A stretch of 7,663 nt of DNA, taken from contig JBBRNO010000214.1 of NCBI GenBank assembly GCA_038230275.1, positions 1 through 7,663 of the forward strand. Reading direction: 5' to 3'. The translations under genes were made by a program, and so were the position numbers. The stretch comes from JANXXV01 sp038230275 (lineage in GTDB: Bacteria; Acidobacteriota; Terriglobia; Bryobacterales; Bryobacteraceae). Positions 1 through 6,701 of this stretch are shown here, piece by piece. The notes under the pieces are model-generated. The model did not search any database, was not told the DNA's origin, and worked only from the letters and a program-made list of their open reading frames with translations. Position 1 is the first letter of the stretch, and each line of letters begins with the position of its first letter.

Positions 1-843
1 CTCGCAAATGGTCGCCAGGTTATGCGTCAGCGGCTTGGTCACCCAGGGATTCGAACCCACTGAGACTTTCGTGCGAAACGTGGACGTGCTCACCGAAACT
101 GTATAGGTGGAATCCGGAAACAGATAGTACGGAATAAACTTGTTGTACCCTTCCATCTTGTCGGCAATGAGATCGAAAAACACCACACCGCCGGAGTTGA
201 CCGCCGCATTTCGGATCACGTCAATAGACTTGATATGGCGCTCATACATTGGCACGTAAAGCTCTTGAATGTCGGGCTGCTGGATGATTTCCGCCAGCGT
301 CAAATGCCGCATCCAGCGGATGATCTTCTGCACCGTTTCGGATCCCTGCGATCCCTCAATCACCAGCGTCAGTTGCATCGCCGGAGCTCGTAGTTCCACC
401 GCTTCCTGCGCGCTGGCATACTGCGCGCCGTCGATAATATCGGCCCACGTCACCAGTTCATTCAAATCGGCCGCCTCATAGCCAAACTTCTCCTTGGCCA
501 CCGTGCGGATGAATTTCGTACACGACCGGAAACTCGGGTCGTACAGTTTCTTGCCGCTGCGGTCCTGGCGGAAATGCTCCGCGTCCTCGGCGGAAAGAAA
601 AGCGCTCTGGTGATGGTCGAACCACCAGGTCAGTTTCGGATTTGGGCTGTATTTGAAATCGACGATCGCGTTCTCATCGCCATCAAACAAGCTGTCTTCG
701 AACAACTGCGATGCTTTATGTGCCATTCCGGTGAACAGAAATTCGGAGCCGGGATGAAATTTCTCCTCCAGGAACCGGCTGAAAAATGCCGCCGATGCAG
801 CCCCGTCGAAGCAGTGATCGTGATAGAGAACTCGTATCCTCAT
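1..843 (-). CDS. DHH-family phosphoesterase, C-terminus cut by window edge
   Basis: This is the N-terminal 281 codons of a protein read on the minus strand from ATG at 843-841, with no stop before the left edge. The DHH signature motifs are visible. Motif I is HDHCFDG at residues 8-14 (H8, H10, D13), directly after the first beta strand. Motif II is D62 in AIVDF. Motif III is FDHH at 75-78, and further aspartates (D135, D138) sit in WADIIDG. Near the edge, VGSNPW (262-267) followed by HNLATICE resembles the start of a DHHA1 substrate-binding domain. The family (RecJ, NrnA, GdpP relatives) uses two metal ions to hydrolyse phosphodiesters in DNA, nanoRNA or cyclic dinucleotides. There is no signal peptide, so it is probably cytosolic. 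The start is fixed by motif I lying only eight residues in; no good Shine-Dalgarno precedes it. It is transcribed divergently from the peptidase operon. Substrate cannot be told. The domain call is firm, the subfamily open. Confidence 0.88.
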   Translation of the reverse strand, partial: MRIRVLYHDHCFDGAASAAFFSRFLEEKFHPGSEFLFTGMAHKASQLFEDSLFDGDENAIVDFKYSPNPKLTWWFDHHQSAFLSAEDAEHFRQDRSGKKLYDPSFRSCTKFIRTVAKEKFGYEAADLNELVTWADIIDGAQYASAQEAVELRAPAMQLTLVIEGSQGSETVQKIIRWMRHLTLAEIIQQPDIQELYVPMYERHIKSIDVIRNAAVNSGGVVFFDLIADKMEGYNKFIPYYLFPDSTYTVSVSTSTFRTKVSVGSNPWVTKPLTHNLATICE

Positions 844-910
844 GAAGGTTCGGTTAACAATAGGAAAACCGTCCAGTTTGCCTTACTGGAGCCGTAAATG
901 CAAGTCGGGC

Positions 911-920
911 TGTCCGGACA
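911..920. repeat. 10-bp perfect palindrome TGTCCGGACA
   Basis: TGTCCGGACA equals its own reverse complement. It lies 68 bp upstream of the DHH gene start and 133 bp upstream of the peptidase operon, so it could be an operator half-site. A single 10-bp palindrome can arise by chance in GC-rich DNA, and no second copy is seen in the window. Confidence 0.3.
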
Positions 921-1013
921 CCACACTGGCCTTCTGAATTTCGGCGGGAAAATCATGACGATTGTTGGGGACGGACCCTCGCGTGCCTATTACTGAAGGC
1001 CCACCGCCGGATA

Positions 1014-1036
1014 AGCGTGTTACGCTGAAATTTCAG
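1014..1036. promoter_or_regulatory. Two abutting dyads in the leader of the peptidase operon
   Basis: Two inverted repeats lie end to end before the TTG start at 1053. The first is AGCGT-gtt-ACGCT (1014-1026). The second is the 12-bp perfect palindrome CTGAAATTTCAG (1025-1036), which shares two bases with the first. The second dyad ends 6 bp before the AAGG of the putative ribosome binding site. The position would suit an operator or a small leader hairpin affecting initiation. There is no U-run, so it is not an intrinsic terminator. Function is inferred from position and symmetry only. Confidence 0.4.
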
Positions 1037-1042
1037 GGAATC

Positions 1043-1050
1043 AAGGCGGG
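1043..1050 (+). promoter_or_regulatory. Ribosome binding site supporting the TTG start at 1053
   Basis: AAGGCGGG lies just before TTG 1053-1055, with AAGG six bases from the start. An in-frame TGA at 1026-1028 leaves no other upstream start. The next in-frame ATG lies about 60 codons in, which would remove the signal peptide. TTG is therefore the start, read with a purine-rich but imperfect Shine-Dalgarno. Confidence 0.55.
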
Positions 1051-1052
1051 AT

Positions 1053-2762
1053 TTGCGCATTATTAGACTCTTCGTTGCGGTCACGCTTCTCTTCACGGGC
1101 AGCAGCGCCTTCGCCTCCGAATGGCTGAAGCTCACCAGCCCGAACTTCGAACTGTTCACCACCACCAGCGAAAAGAAGGGCCGCGAAGCAATCCTTTACT
1201 TTGAGCAGGTTCGCGATCTGTTCTTGCGCATGCGGCCCACCTCATTGGCAAACCCGTTGCCGGTTCGCCTGATTGCTTTCCAGAACGAAAAAGAATACGG
1301 ACGATTCCGCATCAATGAATTCGCCTCCGCCTACTATATCGGTGGCGATACGCGCGACTACATCGTACTGGGCGATATCGCGCCGGAGCACTTTCCCGTC
1401 GCCGTTCATGAGTATTCGCACCTGTTAGTCCAGCACACCGGCCTGAAGCTTCCCCGCTGGCTTGATGAAGGCTTGGCGGAGGTCAACTCCACCATGCATC
1501 CGGAGGGATCCCGCGTCACCATCGGCTCGCTGATCCCGTCACGCATGCAAACGCTCATCCGTAATAAGTGGATGAGCCTTGAAGCACTGATCGCCGTCAA
1601 CTATAAGTCACCCGAGTACAACGAAAAGAGCAAGGCCGGAATTTTCTACGCGCAAAGCTGGCTGCTCACTCACATGCTGTATTTGAGCGATGCCTACCGT
1701 CCAAAGTTCGCGGCCTTCCTGACGCGGTTGAGCGCAACTAATTCGTCGGAAACCTCGTTTCGGGAGATCTACGGCAAGTCTCTGGTGGATGTGAGCAAAG
1801 ACCTGGAATCCTATGCCGGTTCGAACGCTGTCAACATCGCCGTTTTCGAGGGAAAGCTGCAGACTCCCTCGGAGCGCCCCGTCGCCCAGGCGGCGTCGGA
1901 TCTGGAAGCAGGTATCGTGCAGGCCGATCTGCTAAACCACTTGCGCAAGCTGGCCGAGGCAACGGCGATTTACGACCGTCTCGCCCGTGAAAATCCGAAA
2001 AGCTGGGAAGTGGAACAGGCTCTGGGCTATCTGGCTTGGCGGGCCGGCCAGAACGAACCGGCAAGACAGCACTTCGGGCGTGCCGTGGATCTGGGCTGCA
2101 CCGACGGTCAGGCCTATTTCGATTACGCGAAATTGCTGCAGGGCGATCGCGCGAATGACGCCGTGCTGAAGTCCGTGCTGGCCAAGGCTCTGGAATTGCG
2201 GCCCGATCTTACCGAAGCCCGGCTCTTGCTCGGCTTTCACTTGTACAACACGCACGACTATCCGGCCGCCATCGATCAGCTGGGAAAGGTCAAGAAAGTA
2301 GCCCCAGACCGCATCGCTTCATACTTCCAGGTTCTGGCCTATTCGCAACTGGAGCTGGGAAATAGGAGCGCCGCCCGGCCGCACGCCGAAAAGGCGCGAG
2401 AAAACGCCCGTACTCCGGAAGAAATCGCGCAGGCCGAAGAACTTCTTCGCTTCATCAATAGCAATACCGAAGGCAATAGCGCTCCAGCTATCTCCGCTGC
2501 GGAAGTGCTCAGCACCGAAGGCAGCCTGCAATCCGTGGAGTGTCTTGGCCAGAAAACAAAGATTCACATCGTCGCCGGGGGACGCCCCCACACATTCCTC
2601 ATCGCCGACCCGTCTCAAGTCCAGATGAAAAAGCCCGTCACGCTCGAAATCGTTTGTGGGGAACAGCGCGGCGAGCCCGTTCTGGTGGTATACACCTTGA
2701 ACACAGACGCTTCCTTGAACGCCGAAGGAATCGTCAAGACCCTGGAGATCAAGAGCCGGTGA
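1053..2762 (+). CDS. Secreted HEXXH metallopeptidase (gluzincin-like, peptidase MA type) with TPR repeats
   Basis: This 569-residue protein starts at TTG. Residues 1-21 form a signal peptide: basic MRIIR, a hydrophobic core, and AFA as a likely signal peptidase I site, so it should be exported. The catalytic domain spans about 22-260. It carries the zinc motif HEYSH at 119-123, followed by WLDEGLAEV at 136-144, where E139 or E143 is the probable third zinc ligand, as in gluzincins and DUF1570-like peptidases. Residues about 285-465 are helical TPR-type repeats (for example AIYDRLARENPKSWEVEQAL and the stretch 379-415), normally protein-binding. A distinct C-terminal beta-rich domain (about 475-569) has two cysteines (C497, C535). 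It is the first gene of a four-gene operon, and its TGA overlaps the GTG of the next gene by 4 bp. All catalytic residues are present, so it should be active. The substrate is unknown, and assignment to an exact MEROPS family is tentative. Confidence 0.85.
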   Translation: MRIIRLFVAVTLLFTGSSAFASEWLKLTSPNFELFTTTSEKKGREAILYFEQVRDLFLRMRPTSLANPLPVRLIAFQNEKEYGRFRINEFASAYYIGGDTRDYIVLGDIAPEHFPVAVHEYSHLLVQHTGLKLPRWLDEGLAEVNSTMHPEGSRVTIGSLIPSRMQTLIRNKWMSLEALIAVNYKSPEYNEKSKAGIFYAQSWLLTHMLYLSDAYRPKFAAFLTRLSATNSSETSFREIYGKSLVDVSKDLESYAGSNAVNIAVFEGKLQTPSERPVAQAASDLEAGIVQADLLNHLRKLAEATAIYDRLARENPKSWEVEQALGYLAWRAGQNEPARQHFGRAVDLGCTDGQAYFDYAKLLQGDRANDAVLKSVLAKALELRPDLTEARLLLGFHLYNTHDYPAAIDQLGKVKKVAPDRIASYFQVLAYSQLELGNRSAARPHAEKARENARTPEEIAQAEELLRFINSNTEGNSAPAISAAEVLSTEGSLQSVECLGQKTKIHIVAGGRPHTFLIADPSQVQMKKPVTLEIVCGEQRGEPVLVVYTLNTDASLNAEGIVKTLEIKSR

Positions 2763-3403
2763 GCGAGCCCATCAACTTTGATCGCGCCGACTTCGTGGAA
2801 GTGTCTTCGCTGCAGTGCAAGCTCTGCCGCCAGCCGCTGGAAATCAAATATTACGATCTGGGCGGCGCCACAATCTGCACTGCATGCCGGGACAAGATCG
2901 AACAGGGGCGCTCAGCCGATGCCGGACCCCACCGCTTCCTTCGCGCCAGCGGATTTGGGCTTGCCGCTGCCGCTGCCGGCGCGGTAATCAATGCATTGAT
3001 CGTGAACCTGACGGGTTTCAAGATCGGCCTTATTGCCATTGCAATCGGATACCTGGTTGGCAGGTCGGTCAGCGTAGGCGCATACCATCGGGGCGGCCGG
3101 CGCTACCAAGCCCTCGCCATGGCGCTAACCTATGGCGCTATCTGCGTGGAATATGTCCCGCAAATGCTCAGCAGCTTTGGAAAAAACCACTCCGTCGTCC
3201 TGGTTGCCGCAGCCTTCGTCATCTCGCTGGCCGCGCCGTTTCTCGTACTAATTGAGAGCGGCGCGTCCGGACTGATCGGCTTATTCATTATTGGGATTGG
3301 CGTCTATGAAGCCTGGAAGCTGAATAGAGGCGGAATCCGCGTGATTGCCGGTCCATTTCCCATCGCCCCAGCCAGAGATAGGAGTCTCCCCTTTGCAGGC
3401 TGA
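2759..3403 (+). CDS. Zinc-ribbon multipass membrane protein, function unknown
   Basis: This 214-residue protein starts at GTG 2759-2761, overlapping the TGA (2760-2762) of the peptidase gene. The open frame continues upstream to 2540, but that part is antiparallel-free shadow coding inside the peptidase gene: basic, arginine-rich and without a recognisable fold. I chose GTG because of the overlap; a GGAG lies 11 bases before it. Residues 20-43 hold two CxxC knuckles (C20/C23 and C40/C43), a treble-clef or zinc-ribbon-like module. Hydrophobic segments follow at about 64-84, 87-108, 117-137, 145-165 and 168-187, ending in a short polar tail. I do not recognise a named family. The N-terminal zinc module resembles in layout the one at the start of the next gene, although the sequences differ. 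Its place between two metalloproteases suggests a partner or substrate of the membrane protease, which is inference from context only. Confidence 0.75.
   Translation: MSEPINFDRADFVEVSSLQCKLCRQPLEIKYYDLGGATICTACRDKIEQGRSADAGPHRFLRASGFGLAAAAAGAVINALIVNLTGFKIGLIAIAIGYLVGRSVSVGAYHRGGRRYQALAMALTYGAICVEYVPQMLSSFGKNHSVVLVAAAFVISLAAPFLVLIESGASGLIGLFIIGIGVYEAWKLNRGGIRVIAGPFPIAPARDRSLPFAG
3381..3384 (+). promoter_or_regulatory. Shine-Dalgarno GGAG choosing TTG 3393 as start of the M50 gene
   Basis: GGAG, preceded by A3380, lies eight bases before TTG 3393-3395, a good spacing. An earlier in-frame TTG at 3345 has no comparable site and would add 16 proline-rich residues ahead of the zinc ribbon. The site lies inside the end of the upstream gene, which fits coupled translation. 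Confidence 0.6.
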
Positions 3404-4382
3404 AACAGCAGTGGTCTGTCCCTCATGCGGAATGAGCGTGTCTCAATCGATTTTGAGCTGCCCGTCGTGCCAAAAGCTAATTTACTCCGATGAGCTGAAC
3501 CGGCTGGCCTCCGATGCGGCAGCTGCCGGTGATCCCCGCCTCGCCCTGTCCGCCTGGCGGAAAGCTCTGCCGCTGGTGCCGGTCGGCACGACGCAACACG
3601 CCGCCGTTTCGGAGAAAATTCGTACACTGCAGGCCGAAATCGACGGAACAAAAGAGCCATTCTCCTTCCGGGGCTTCCTTAAAAAGATCGGCGGAATCGG
3701 TCCGGTCGGCGTGGGTTTGTTAATCCTCAGCAAGGCGAAGTTTCTGTTCCTGGGCCTTACCAAGGCGGGAACATTCTTCTCCATGATTGTCGCCTTCGGT
3801 GTGTACCTCACCATCTACGGTTGGAAGTTCGCCGCTGGCCTCATCGTCACAACGTACATCCACGAAATGGGACATGTGGCCGCGCTGCTGCGTTTTGGCA
3901 TTCCAGCATCCGCACCCATGTTCATCCCCGGCTTCGGCGCCTACGTCCGTTTGCACCAGTATCCAGCCAGTCCCGGTGAAGATGCGCGGGTCGGCCTCGC
4001 CGGACCGCTCTGGGGCCTTGGAGCCACCCTCGCCTGCGCAGCCATCTGGTATGCCACCGGATCGCAAACCTGGGCTGCCATCGCACAAGTCAGCGCCTTC
4101 ATCAATCTGTTCAATCTGATGCCCTTCTGGCAGTTGGACGGTGGCCGCGGCTTCCGCGCATTGTCGAAAATGCAGCGCTGGATTGCGTGCGCGGCCGTGG
4201 GCGGCCTCTACGCCATCACATCCGCCGGCCTGCTGATCATTCTGCTGATCCTTGGGGTCATCAGAGCTGTTTCGAAAGACGCTCCGGACGAACCAGACAC
4301 AACCATGCTGTCACTCTACATCTTCCTAGCCGCCGCACTTTCCTTTCTCAGCCTCATCCCGGTGGCGGGTGTCCCGCGATGA
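3393..4382 (+). CDS. Site-2 protease family (M50) intramembrane metalloprotease with N-terminal zinc ribbon
   Basis: This is a 329-residue polytopic membrane protein. Residues 9-26 are a zinc ribbon with two CPSC knuckles (C9/C12 and C23/C26). Residues about 36-84 are a TPR-like helical hairpin (LALSAWRKALPLVP). Hydrophobic segments occupy about 103-122, 127-165, 200-224, 229-246, 263-290 and 305-326. The catalytic zinc site is HEMGH at 157-161 within a membrane segment, and the second M50 motif NLMPFWQLDGG is at 241-251 (N241, P244, D249), supplying the third ligand. Both are intact, so it should be active. Site-2 proteases cut transmembrane helices, typically of anti-sigma factors or signal-peptide remnants; the substrate here is unknown. 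The PDZ domain of RseP-type enzymes is absent, and the cytosolic zinc-ribbon/TPR head may recruit a partner instead. The start overlaps the preceding gene by 11 bp, and the stop overlaps the Nudix ATG (ATGA). Confidence 0.87.
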   Translation: MQAETAVVCPSCGMSVSQSILSCPSCQKLIYSDELNRLASDAAAAGDPRLALSAWRKALPLVPVGTTQHAAVSEKIRTLQAEIDGTKEPFSFRGFLKKIGGIGPVGVGLLILSKAKFLFLGLTKAGTFFSMIVAFGVYLTIYGWKFAAGLIVTTYIHEMGHVAALLRFGIPASAPMFIPGFGAYVRLHQYPASPGEDARVGLAGPLWGLGATLACAAIWYATGSQTWAAIAQVSAFINLFNLMPFWQLDGGRGFRALSKMQRWIACAAVGGLYAITSAGLLIILLILGVIRAVSKDAPDEPDTTMLSLYIFLAAALSFLSLIPVAGVPR

Positions 4383-4936
4383 TCCAGGCACTGGATGTTG
4401 CGCTGCTCGCCCAATCCTTCGCCGTGGGAATCGACGGCGAAGCCGAAAAGAGCAGGGAACTGATCTTCGCCCTTCTGTCTCACTCGCTGGCGCCCTTCTC
4501 GCGAGACCATTACACGCCAGGCCACATTACCTGTACCGGAGCGGTACTGGCTCCTGCCGGCAACGCGGTATTGCTGGTGCATCACAAACGTTTGAACCGC
4601 TGGCTGCTTCCGGGCGGTCACGTGGAGACACAAGACACCACCATTGGCGCCGTTGCCTTCCGGGAAGTAGTGGAAGAAACCGGCGCGGCACTTGTCGCCG
4701 CACCGCCGCTACTGGTGGGTATGGACGTGCATCCAATTCCGCCGAATAAGCGAGAACCGCTCCACCTGCACCACGACCTGATCTTCGCCTTCCGCGCCCG
4801 CTCGGAACAGTTTCAGGTCTCAGAAGAATCCCGAGCCGTGGCCTGGTGCCCGCTAGATCAGTTCAACCGTTATGATTTACCCGCTAGTATTCGCCGCAGT
4901 GTTCTACGCGCCGCATCAAACATCCAGGCCCACTGA
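4379..4936 (+). CDS. Nudix hydrolase
   Basis: This 185-residue protein starts at ATG 4379-4381, sharing ATGA with the stop of the M50 gene. The open frame extends back to 4187 inside that gene, but the overlap start fits the family. The Nudix box runs from G80 to about A103. R95, E96, E99, E100 and G102 match the REUxEExGU part, so the metal site is intact. Upstream, GGH (79-81) is followed by D86 rather than E, with eight residues instead of seven before R95. I recall this variant, plus a helical N-terminus, TPGH near 47-49, DVHPIP at 116-121 and HLHHDLIF at 129-136, from one coherent Nudix subfamily, so it is not degenerate. Nudix enzymes hydrolyse a nucleoside diphosphate linked to another group (dNTPs, ADP-ribose, capped nucleotides); the substrate here is unknown. 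No membrane segment is seen, so it is cytosolic. It is last in the operon, and its final 21 bases overlap the converging MutS-like gene. Confidence 0.9.
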   Translation: MIQALDVALLAQSFAVGIDGEAEKSRELIFALLSHSLAPFSRDHYTPGHITCTGAVLAPAGNAVLLVHHKRLNRWLLPGGHVETQDTTIGAVAFREVVEETGAALVAAPPLLVGMDVHPIPPNKREPLHLHHDLIFAFRARSEQFQVSEESRAVAWCPLDQFNRYDLPASIRRSVLRAASNIQAH

Positions 4937-6670
4937 CCGCATCAGTTCCAGCGCATTGCTTTTCTTCACCACGCCCGGCCGCATCAAATAATCGAATGCA
5001 ATCTGCCCACCTTCCAGATGATCTTCAAAGTGGACATTCAGCGCGTGCGGTGTCAGCGATTCGGTAATGTGCGCCAGCGCCAAATCATGCGTGGTCACCA
5101 GCCCCACGTTTCCCCGGCGCACCAGGCTGGTCACAATCGCCTCCGCACCAATCCGCCGGTCGTGCGAATTGGTGCCGCTCAATAATTCGTCCAGCAGGAA
5201 CAGCAATGGTATTTTCCCGGAGCCTAAGTCCACCACCTGCCGCAATCGCGTAATCTCCGCATAGAAGCGCGATTTGCCATCTTGTAGCGAATCCTGCACT
5301 CGCATCGACGCGCCAACCACCAGGGGAGACAACCGCAGCCGCCTGGCACGCACCGGAGCGCCAGCCCAGGCCAGCACCGTGTTCAAGCCAACAGCGCGCA
5401 GCATCGTACTCTTGCCAGACATGTTCGATCCGCTCACCAGCAGCAGCCGCATCTCCGCGTCCAGCCGGATATCGTTCCGTACACCGCTTTGCACCGGCAG
5501 TAAAGGGTGTGCAATCCCTTCGCCATCAAATAGTGGTGCTGCCTCTGAAAACTCGGGATACGGATCACCGGGATGTTCGGCCGCATAACCCGCCAGCGAA
5601 CTCAACGCCTCCATCTCCGCCACCGCCGCCAGCCAGCGGCCGATACTGGGACCGGACCGCTGCCTCCAATCCTCAATGGCAATCGCGCATTGGGTGGACC
5701 AAAGCACCAGGCGCGCAAATAACGCGAAGCCTTGATTGCGGCTGGCGTCCTGTTTCTCAATTAACTTGTGCAGCAAATGAATCTGCCGGGAAGGCGGCTT
5801 CCCCTCGGCAGCCAGCTCTGCCCGCAACGCCAACAGCCGCGGCGCGGTGAACGGCTCCCGCTCCAATCGGCGTAGCAATTCTCCCAACAACTGTAAATCG
5901 CGCGCAGGCGCTTCCACCGATCCCAGAATATGAAGGACGCGCTGGCGCAGCCAGATGGCGAACCCACTTTGGAGCACCAGAAATAACACCACCGGCCGGT
6001 AATTCCAGAATTGCAAAAAGTATCCACCCACCAACAACACGGTGATGGCCGCCATCGCCCGCGCGATCCAGCGCGCAGCGGCCGGAAGGGGGACTGGCGG
6101 AGCCGCTCCCCAGCGTGCCAGCGCCTCGGGGTGAACCTCCGCACGAATGTCGTCGCCCAGCAGCGCCAGATCCTCGCGCAGATCGATCCGCGTCCGCAGA
6201 TCGTCAATCGCCACCTGCCGCCCGGTCGCTGTCACCGCGTCGGCAGGCTTCATCAACCACCCCGCCAACATTGCTTCCCCAGCTCCGGTGCGGGCAGCGC
6301 TCAATAGTTGGAACAGGGAACCCTTGCCGAACAGATCCAGATCGTCCGCATAGGCGTGTGAGGGATCGCGAAACCGTTCTCCCGTTTCCCCATGCCCCGC
6401 CCAACGGTCCTCCAGCCTTGCGATCCCGCGCTCATAGTAGGCAATGGCTCGTGTCTCGTTTGCCAGGCTCCGCACCACTTTCTCGTGATACACAAGCAGC
6501 CCGACGAAGACGGCCGCCGGTATGGGCAGCAGCCAAAAATTCAGCCAGGTCAGCGCCGCCCCAGCCACCACCACCGCTAGCCGCCAATTGCCGATCGTCT
6601 CAAATGCTTTTGCGTGCCGCGCCGCCGCTTCCCGTCGCGCCTCTAACCGCTTCTTATATTCGGAATGCAA
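4916..6670 (-). CDS. Membrane-anchored MutS-family ATPase (MutS-related protein)
   Basis: This 584-residue protein is read on the minus strand from TTG at 6670-6668. An in-frame TAA lies six bases upstream, so this is the only possible N-terminal start; no clear Shine-Dalgarno is seen. The C-terminal third is a MutS domain V ATPase. Walker A is GSNMSGKST at 414-422. The conserved segment ASMRVQDSLQDGKSRFYAE runs from 454 to 472. Walker B is LLFLLDE ending D494-E495, followed by LLSGTN (496-501), and the switch histidine is TTH at 526-528. All are intact. It lacks the N-terminal mismatch-recognition domain (no F-x-E motif), and no C-terminal Smr nuclease as in MutS2 is seen. Instead there are two hydrophobic pairs, about 31-61 and 203-241, joined by a conserved region with YERGIARL and DLDLFGKGSLF. 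The middle is helical, like a MutS core/lever. It is unlikely to do canonical mismatch repair; its role is unknown. It converges on the Nudix gene and diverges from the DUF4097 gene. Confidence 0.88.
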   Translation of the reverse strand: MHSEYKKRLEARREAAARHAKAFETIGNWRLAVVVAGAALTWLNFWLLPIPAAVFVGLLVYHEKVVRSLANETRAIAYYERGIARLEDRWAGHGETGERFRDPSHAYADDLDLFGKGSLFQLLSAARTGAGEAMLAGWLMKPADAVTATGRQVAIDDLRTRIDLREDLALLGDDIRAEVHPEALARWGAAPPVPLPAAARWIARAMAAITVLLVGGYFLQFWNYRPVVLFLVLQSGFAIWLRQRVLHILGSVEAPARDLQLLGELLRRLEREPFTAPRLLALRAELAAEGKPPSRQIHLLHKLIEKQDASRNQGFALFARLVLWSTQCAIAIEDWRQRSGPSIGRWLAAVAEMEALSSLAGYAAEHPGDPYPEFSEAAPLFDGEGIAHPLLPVQSGVRNDIRLDAEMRLLLVSGSNMSGKSTMLRAVGLNTVLAWAGAPVRARRLRLSPLVVGASMRVQDSLQDGKSRFYAEITRLRQVVDLGSGKIPLLFLLDELLSGTNSHDRRIGAEAIVTSLVRRGNVGLVTTHDLALAHITESLTPHALNVHFEDHLEGGQIAFDYLMRPGVVKKSNALELMRSVGLDV

Positions 6671-6693
6671 ATTTTAGTGTAGGGTACGGGGGA

Positions 6694-6701
6694 CCGATCG
6701 G
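6694..6701. repeat. 8-bp palindrome CCGATCGG in the divergent promoter region
   Basis: CCGATCGG sits in the 53-bp gap (6671-6723) between the MutS-like and DUF4097 genes. It is a possible operator core by position only, since an 8-bp palindrome is common by chance. No convincing -35/-10 pair was found on either strand of this gap. Confidence 0.2.

Noticed and set aside
574..897. Plus-strand 107-codon open frame
   Set aside because: Most of it is antisense to the DHH gene, whose catalytic motifs are clear, and its translation has no recognisable features.
962..993. Candidate promoter TTGTTG...TATTAC for the peptidase operon
   Set aside because: The spacer is 20 bp, too long for a good sigma-70 promoter, and the -10 is poor.
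2540..2758. N-terminal extension of the zinc-ribbon membrane protein
   Set aside because: It lies inside the peptidase gene and encodes an arginine-rich stretch without homology; GTG 2759 gives the usual stop-start overlap.
4187..4378. N-terminal extension of the Nudix protein
   Set aside because: It overlaps the membrane core of the M50 gene in another frame; the ATGA overlap start yields a family-like N-terminus.
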